This document shows positions 1 through 3,571 of a stretch of DNA of 5,993 bases, one piece after another (positions within the stretch are counted from its first letter, which is position 1; every line of letters starts with the position of its first letter). The stretch comes from Cyanobacteria bacterium K_DeepCast_35m_m2_023 (lineage in GTDB: Bacteria > Cyanobacteriota > Cyanobacteriia > PCC-6307 > Cyanobiaceae), in contig VGQR01000133.1 of NCBI GenBank assembly GCA_016882345.1, positions 1 to 5,993 of the forward strand, in the 5' to 3' direction. A program made the position numbers and the translations under genes. The notes below the pieces were generated by a model. The model saw only the letters and a list, made by a program, of their open reading frames with translations. It searched no databases and was not told the origin of the DNA.

Positions 1-356
1 ATGTCGATCTCTTCGTTGATCGACGCGGTCTTGGCGATGTACGTGTCGGAGACCGGCACATACGCCTCCGGTTGGTAGTAGTCGTAGTACGAAATGAAGT
101 ACTCGACGGCGTTGTTCGGAAAGAACTCGCGCAGCTCGTTGCAGAGCTGAGCCGCCAGGGTCTTGTTGTGGGCCAGCACCAGGGCCGGGCGGCCGGTGCG
201 GGCGATCACATTGGCGATCGTGAACGTCTTGCCGGTGCCGGTGGCCCCCAGCAGGGTCTGGTAGCGCTGATTGGCCTCCACACCTGCCACGAGCCCCTTG
301 ATGGCCTCGGGTTGGTCACCTTTCGGTTCGTAAGGGGCGTGGAGCTGGTAGGGCAT
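1..356 (-). CDS. uvrB: UvrABC system protein B, N-terminal 118 residues (partial, runs off the left edge)
   Basis: UvrB is the damage-verifying helicase-like subunit of nucleotide excision repair. It receives lesions from UvrA and recruits the UvrC nuclease. Translation from the ATG at 356-354 begins [19 protein letters not shown], a typical UvrB start. The Walker A loop GATGTGKT is at residues 37-44, followed by TIANVIA, then HNKTLAAQL at 63-71. The family hallmark [12 protein letters not shown], the start of the beta-hairpin that clamps DNA, is at 90-101. Only about a sixth of the usual ~670 residues is present because the window ends; there is no internal damage. Other upstream ATG or GTG triplets are out of frame, so this start is well supported. 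It lies 36 bases after the small membrane-protein gene on the same strand and may be read from the same message. No clear LexA-type operator is visible upstream. Confidence 0.97.
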   Translation of the reverse strand, partial: MPYQLHAPYEPKGDQPEAIKGLVAGVEANQRYQTLLGATGTGKTFTIANVIARTGRPALVLAHNKTLAAQLCNELREFFPNNAVEYFISYYDYYQPEAYVPVSDTYIAKTASINEEID

Positions 357-392
357 CCGGCCATTCTCACGTGAACCGGTGGTGCTCTGCGG

Positions 393-773
393 TCAGGCCA
401 GCCCGAACAGCCCCAGCACCAGCCGGCACAGAACGTTGTAAACGAGCGCCCCCAGGACAGCCGAACGCAGGCCGCTGCGCAGGCGAAACCCCTCGATCAG
501 CCAGGCCGCCAGTCCGAACAGAATCACGGCGATCAGTCCGTCAAACAACCAGCTCACCGGCGCCAACAGGCCCCCCAGGCTGGCCACGGCCCAGGGCAGG
601 CCGAACAGCAGACGCAGCGGCCAGGCCAGCAGGGTGCCGAGCAGGCCGATCACCACCGCCGACAGCAGCGCCACATCAAAACGGCGCAACTCCACCCCGA
701 GGGGGAGCTGCGCCACCAGCAGCAGCAGCACGGCGCGGACCGGCCACTGCAGCAACCACAGGACTGGGCCCAT
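393..773 (-). CDS. Small four-helix membrane protein, PF04020/YvlD-like ('phage holin family 4')
   Basis: A 126-residue, very hydrophobic protein with about four membrane segments: near residues 12-27, 34-50, 62-90 (probably a long or kinked segment) and 103-125. Between them are short polar turns, such as VELRRFD at 27-33 and EGFRLRSGLRS at 94-104. The spacing (an Ala/Leu-rich second helix ending in WPLRLLFGLP, a Gly-rich third segment, then a 'GF.l.sg..sA' turn before the last helix) resembles the PF04020 family typified by Bacillus YvlD. Family members are annotated 'phage holin family protein', but most are chromosomal and have no shown lytic role. The ATG at 773 is the only usable start, since an in-frame stop lies 12 codons upstream. 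No strong Shine-Dalgarno site precedes it. It sits between ycf23 and uvrB on the same strand. The gene call is secure; the family call is moderate and made by eye. Confidence 0.72.
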   Translation of the reverse strand: MGPVLWLLQWPVRAVLLLLVAQLPLGVELRRFDVALLSAVVIGLLGTLLAWPLRLLFGLPWAVASLGGLLAPVSWLFDGLIAVILFGLAAWLIEGFRLRSGLRSAVLGALVYNVLCRLVLGLFGLA

Positions 774-776
774 GAC

Positions 777-814
777 GGTCCGGCAGACGCTCGATCTGCA
801 GGCTAATCAGGACC
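777..814. other. Possible two-part stem-loop in the ycf23/membrane-protein gap
   Basis: Two nested inverted repeats fill most of this 53-base gap: an outer GGTCC (777-781) with GGACC (810-814), and an inner GCAGA (783-787) with TCTGC (795-799). Stems are only five base pairs and no T-run follows on the minus strand, so it does not look like an intrinsic terminator. It could be a weak processing or attenuation structure, or chance. Confidence 0.2.
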
Positions 815-826
815 CCAGAGCTCGCT

Positions 827-1600
827 CTAGACGGCAGCCTGGACGCCGGCGCCGAGGGCCTCACGGAGGCTGCGCACCACGGCCAGCATGGCCAGCTCGT
901 CGCTGAGCTTGTTGACGGCCGTGCCGACGCCGACACCGGCGGCACCGGCAGCGATCGCCAGGGGCAGGGTGACGGCCGACAGACCGGAGGCGCAGAGCAC
1001 GGGCACCACGGTCTCAGCCGCGGCCAGTGCACGGCTGATGCCGTGGGCGGCCGCCAGGGTGGGGGCGGCCTTTTCGATCAGGCCGAGGCTGCCGGCACTG
1101 AAGGGCTTGGCACTGGTGCCGCCCTCGGTCTGGATCAGGTCGGCACCGGCGGCCACCAGATCGACGGCCAGCTGCTCCTGCTGATCCAGGGGCAGCACGT
1201 GGGGCACGGTGACGCTGAGCACCACGTGGGGCAGCAGGGCGCGGGTGCGGCGGGTCAGGGCCAGCACCTCGTCGGCACCAAAGACGATGCCCTGGGGATA
1301 GAAGCTGTCGAAGTTGCCGATTTCCACCAGGTCAGCCCCGACGGCCACGGCGGCGGCAAACAGCTCGGGGTCGACGGCGCTGACGCAGATCGGCAGCCCG
1401 GGAGCCACCTCGCGCACCAGGGCCACCAGGGCAGGGTCGCAGGCCACATCGATCAGATCAGCCCCGCCGGCAGCGGCGGCGCGGGCGATGCGCGCCACAC
1501 TGGAGGCGTCAAAGTTGCTGAGGCCGGCGATCACTTTGAGCGCCCGGCGCTCGGCCAGGGCGGTCTCCAGGGCAGCAGGCAGGCTGGACAGACGCGACAT
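827..1600 (-). CDS. ycf23: Ycf23 / DUF561 TIM-barrel protein of unknown function
   Basis: A 257-residue protein of the DUF561 (PF04481) family, conserved in cyanobacteria and encoded as ycf23 in some algal plastid genomes. No reaction has been assigned that I know of. The fold looks like a (beta/alpha)8 barrel of the phosphate-binding type. Strand-like motifs occur in order: KVIAGLSNFD (22-31), GGADLIDVACDP (45-56), PICVSAVDPE (70-79), GADLVEIGNFDSFYPQG (88-104), VVLSVTVPHVLPLDQQ (126-141), ADLIQTEGGTS (153-163), VPVLCASGLS (199-208) and a closing AGAAGVGVGTAVNKL (218-232). The last Gly-rich turn resembles the phosphate cup of ThiG/TrpC-like barrels. The acidic and polar strand ends (D51, D77, E93, D98, E159) are plausible active-site positions, which is inference. 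The ATG at 1600-1598 is the only in-frame start before the conserved core; it overlaps the first ATG of the divergent tilS. The C-terminus may be slightly variable. Confidence 0.92.
   Translation of the reverse strand: MSRLSSLPAALETALAERRALKVIAGLSNFDASSVARIARAAAAGGADLIDVACDPALVALVREVAPGLPICVSAVDPELFAAAVAVGADLVEIGNFDSFYPQGIVFGADEVLALTRRTRALLPHVVLSVTVPHVLPLDQQEQLAVDLVAAGADLIQTEGGTSAKPFSAGSLGLIEKAAPTLAAAHGISRALAAAETVVPVLCASGLSAVTLPLAIAAGAAGVGVGTAVNKLSDELAMLAVVRSLREALGAGVQAAV
951..958. repeat. HIP1 octamer GCGATCGC (copy in ycf23)
   Basis: A perfect GCGATCGC palindrome inside ycf23. HIP1 is heavily over-represented in many cyanobacterial genomes and serves here as a lineage marker. One of two perfect copies in the window. 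Confidence 0.9.
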
Positions 1601-1601
1601 G
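1598..1601. promoter_or_regulatory. Shared CATG: overlapping divergent start codons of ycf23 and tilS
   Basis: On the minus strand, 1600-1598 reads ATG for ycf23. On the plus strand, 1599-1601 reads ATG for the longest tilS frame. If both are used, there is no intergenic DNA, and the promoters and 5' leaders of each gene lie within the other's coding region. The alternative tilS start is GTG at 1623-1625, preceded by the purine-rich AAGGTGGA and by GCTAAT (1608-1613), a partial match to a -10 box. With that start the gap would be 22 bases. Overlap of the triplets is seen directly; use of the tilS ATG is uncertain. Confidence 0.55.
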
Positions 1602-2678
1602 AACCAAGCTAATCAAGGTGGAGTGATTCTCCCACCCCAGTCTGCGGACGTCAGCCGAGCACCGCTGGAGCACCGCTGGAGTCCAGACCATCTGCGCCTG
1701 CATCGGCTGCTGTTGCAGCAACCGCAGCTGCTGCCCGCCCAGGCCTCGCTGCTGCTGGCGGTGTCGGGCGGACAGGACTCGATGGCGCTGCTGGGGCTGC
1801 TGCTGGGGCTGCGGCGGCTGCACGGCTGGCGCCTGCTGCTGTGGCATGGCGACCACGGCTGGCGGCCCGAGGCCGCTCAGCAGGCCGCCGAGCTGGCCGC
1901 TTGGTGCCAGCAGCAGGGGCTGAGCCTGCAGACCGATCGCTGCGCGCCAAGCCCCGGCGACGTCGAGGGCGGCACCGACAGCCGCGGCCACCGCAGCGAG
2001 ACGGCCGCCCGCCAGTGGCGCTACAGCTGCCTCGAACAGCAGGCCCTCGCCCAGGGCTGCAGCCATGTGATGACGGGCCACACCGCCAGCGACCGCGCCG
2101 AAACGCTGCTGCTGCATCTGGCCCGCGGCAGCGATCGCCGCGGCCTGGCCAGCCTGCGGGGCCAACGCCCCCTGGGCAGCCAGGGGCTGCAGGTGTGCCG
2201 ACCGCTGCTGGGCTTCGGCCGCGACGACACCAGCCGAATCTGCGCCCAGCTGGGGATGCCGGTGTGGCTGGATCGCAGCAACGACGACCCCCGCTTCAGC
2301 CGCAATCGCATCCGCCACGAAGTGCTGCCGGTGCTCGAAGCCCTGCATCCAGGTGCGGCAAGGCGGCTCAGTGGCACCGCCGAACGGCTGCAGCAGTCGC
2401 TGGAGGCCGAGCACGAATGGCAGCGGCTGGCCCTGCACTGGCTCAGCGATGGCGACAACGGCCTCGACCGTCGCCGCCTGATGGGCCTGCAGCCCGCCAA
2501 CCAGGCCACAGCGCTGGTGCGGTGGCTGCAGCAACGGGGGGTCACCACGCTCAACGCCCGGCAGATCACCGCCCTGCTGGCGCGGCTGCAACCGACGCAA
2601 CCGCCGGGGCAAAGCGATCTGGCCGGCGGCTGGCGGCTGCGCTGGGACCGCTCCAGACTGGAGCTGATCGCACGATGA
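1599..2678 (+). CDS. tilS: tRNA(Ile)-lysidine synthase TilS
   Basis: TilS uses ATP and lysine to convert the wobble cytidine of the CAU-anticodon tRNA-Ile to lysidine, so that it decodes AUA and is charged with isoleucine. It is an essential, cytoplasmic N-type ATP pyrophosphatase. The PP-loop SGGQDS is at residues 56-61 after the hydrophobic strand LLLAV. Next come WHGDHGWR (82-89), the E..AR..RY helix (134-142), GHTASDRAET (160-169), the RPLL segment (201-204) and LDRSN...RNRIRHEVLPVL (224-246). At 359 residues it is shorter than E. coli TilS (432) and ends soon after a WRLRWDRSRLELI strand, so it lacks the last C-terminal domain, like other short forms. Its start is ATG 1599 or GTG 1623; homology appears to begin near W27, so both fit. 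The next gene follows after 10 bases. GC is high throughout and Leu codons are almost all CTG. Function is secure, start uncertain. Confidence 0.95.
   Translation: MNQANQGGVILPPQSADVSRAPLEHRWSPDHLRLHRLLLQQPQLLPAQASLLLAVSGGQDSMALLGLLLGLRRLHGWRLLLWHGDHGWRPEAAQQAAELAAWCQQQGLSLQTDRCAPSPGDVEGGTDSRGHRSETAARQWRYSCLEQQALAQGCSHVMTGHTASDRAETLLLHLARGSDRRGLASLRGQRPLGSQGLQVCRPLLGFGRDDTSRICAQLGMPVWLDRSNDDPRFSRNRIRHEVLPVLEALHPGAARRLSGTAERLQQSLEAEHEWQRLALHWLSDGDNGLDRRRLMGLQPANQATALVRWLQQRGVTTLNARQITALLARLQPTQPPGQSDLAGGWRLRWDRSRLELIAR
1657..1681 (+). repeat. 11-bp tandem repeat (about 2.3 copies) in the tilS N-terminal coding region
   Basis: The unit GAGCACCGCTG occurs perfectly at 1657-1667 and 1668-1678, and a third partial unit GAG follows. 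The unit length is not a multiple of three, so gain or loss of one copy would shift the reading frame between the candidate tilS starts and the catalytic domain. It lies in the variable N-terminal leader, about 30 residues before the PP-loop. Confidence 0.85.
1788..1811 (+). repeat. 12-bp in-frame tandem duplication in tilS
   Basis: CTGCTGGGGCTG is present twice in perfect tandem (1788-1799, 1800-1811), encoding LLGL twice (residues 64-71). This forms the leucine-rich helix right after the SGGQDS loop. It may be simple codon bias (repeated CTG leucines) rather than a recent duplication. Confidence 0.8.
2131..2138. repeat. HIP1 octamer GCGATCGC (copy in tilS)
   Basis: Second perfect GCGATCGC palindrome, inside tilS at the codons for the GSDRRG segment (residues 177-182). 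Confidence 0.9.
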
Positions 2679-2688
2679 GCCGCCACCG

Positions 2689-3549
2689 ATGGGCGACGTT
2701 GCCTGCACCGATCTGCAAGATCGCTACGCCGCCGTCGAGCGGTTGTACGGCCAAGGCCAGTGGTCGCAAGTGCTGGATGCCTGTGCAGCCCTATTGGCCG
2801 AGCTGCCCGCCGAACCAGCAGATCCGCTGCGAATTCGGCTGACCCTGCTGCAGGGCCACACCCAGCTGTATGGCTTCGGGCAGGTGCAGGCCGCTGCGGC
2901 GCTCTACCAACAGGTGCTCGACAGCCAACCGGAACCGCTGCTGCAGACCATCGCCCTGCAAGAGCTGGAGCGCTGCCGGCAGCAGCAGGCCATTGCAGAT
3001 CAGCCTCCGACGCCAACCGCCGACGCCCAATCGATGGCGCCACAGGGGGAGGCAACCGTCAACAACGCCTTCCCCTTCGCCCCGATGGCCGTCGGCAGTG
3101 CCGCTGCGCCACAAACGGTGTCGGCCATGCCCTGGCTCGAGCAATTGGGCGGGGTCGATCCTGCGGCGTCGCGACCGCAGCCCTCGGTCGAAGAGAGCCA
3201 GATCTTCGCGACGACCGTGGAAGCTACGGCTGCCCACGACAACGCCGACGCGCGGGTCCCAGCAGCCGACCCAGCAGCCGAAGTGGTAGCGGACCCCGCT
3301 CCCCAACCCGAGGTCATGGCGGACCCGTCAGAAGCACCTGCTGCGCCCATCGTTGCCGATGTGATCGAGGAACCCGATCAATTCGAGGTGCATCAGGCGG
3401 ATCCAGAGCGGGCCGAAACGGTTGATCTGACGCCGTTGGCCGAGCTGGGCAGCGAAGACGACCAGCAGGATTCAGCCCCTACGCCAGGCTGGAGCCCCGA
3501 GCAGGAAGCCGAATGGGCCAAGGGCCTGCTCAGGGTTGTGCTGCGCTGA
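2689..3549 (+). CDS. Unnamed protein: TPR-like helical N-terminus with a long acidic Ala/Pro-rich tail
   Basis: I do not recognise a named family. The 286 residues fall into three parts. Residues 8-100 are helical and read like two TPR units: LYGQGQWSQVLDACAALLAELP (19-40) and LLQGHTQLYGFGQVQAAAALYQQVLDSQP (53-81), then a helix to about 100. Residues 101-265 are low-complexity, rich in Ala, Pro, Glu, Asp and Gln with recurring ADP/EAP motifs, and are probably disordered and strongly acidic. The last 20 residues (WSPEQEAEWAKGLL onward) return to a helix-like amphipathic pattern, possibly a binding motif. There is no signal peptide or membrane segment, so it is probably cytoplasmic. The ATG at 2689 is the only start available, because an in-frame stop lies at 2665-2667. 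It begins 10 bases after the tilS stop on the same strand and is likely co-transcribed. A TPR fold suggests protein binding; the partner is unknown. Translated regularity and continuity support a real gene. Confidence 0.82.
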   Translation: MGDVACTDLQDRYAAVERLYGQGQWSQVLDACAALLAELPAEPADPLRIRLTLLQGHTQLYGFGQVQAAAALYQQVLDSQPEPLLQTIALQELERCRQQQAIADQPPTPTADAQSMAPQGEATVNNAFPFAPMAVGSAAAPQTVSAMPWLEQLGGVDPAASRPQPSVEESQIFATTVEATAAHDNADARVPAADPAAEVVADPAPQPEVMADPSEAPAAPIVADVIEEPDQFEVHQADPERAETVDLTPLAELGSEDDQQDSAPTPGWSPEQEAEWAKGLLRVVLR

Positions 3550-3571
3550 GCTCAGACAGCGGCGGCTGAGC
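3528..3571. terminator. Two alternative stem-loops at the convergent stop-codon junction (possible bidirectional 3'-end structure)
   Basis: Four 6-mers alternate here: GCTCAG (3528-3533), CTGAGC (3546-3551), GCTCAG (3550-3555) and CTGAGC (3566-3571). The first pair gives a 6-bp stem with a 12-base loop and the second a 6-bp stem with a 10-base loop. The two central elements overlap, so the hairpins exclude each other. They also form the palindrome CTGAGCTCAG (3546-3555), which contains both stop codons. Being inverted repeats, they would form in transcripts from either strand. No T-run follows on either side, so this is not a classic intrinsic terminator; the role is inference. Confidence 0.35.

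Noticed and set aside
367..374. TCACGTGA palindrome upstream of uvrB as a possible operator
   Set aside because: It is an isolated 8-bp palindrome in a 36-base gap and does not resemble a LexA box that I can recognise. Chance is sufficient.
393..773. Phage lysis cassette or prophage remnant suggested by the holin-like protein
   Set aside because: There is no endolysin, integrase or other phage gene nearby. The neighbours are housekeeping genes, and the PF04020 family is mostly chromosomal despite its name.
1509..2708. Long minus-strand open frame (399 codons) opposite tilS
   Set aside because: It is the complement of a GC-rich, CTG-heavy gene. The product is Gln/Ala-rich without domain signals, while the plus strand encodes all TilS motifs.
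2675..2842. ATGA overlap at the tilS stop opening a short frame of about 55 codons
   Set aside because: The frame is not the one that continues as the TPR-like protein, ends quickly and has an unstructured product. The gene starting at 2689 explains the region better.
2021..3055. Minus-strand open frame of 344 codons across the tilS/unnamed-gene boundary
   Set aside because: It crosses two well-supported plus-strand genes and has a low-complexity Arg/Ser-rich product, typical of a high-GC shadow frame.
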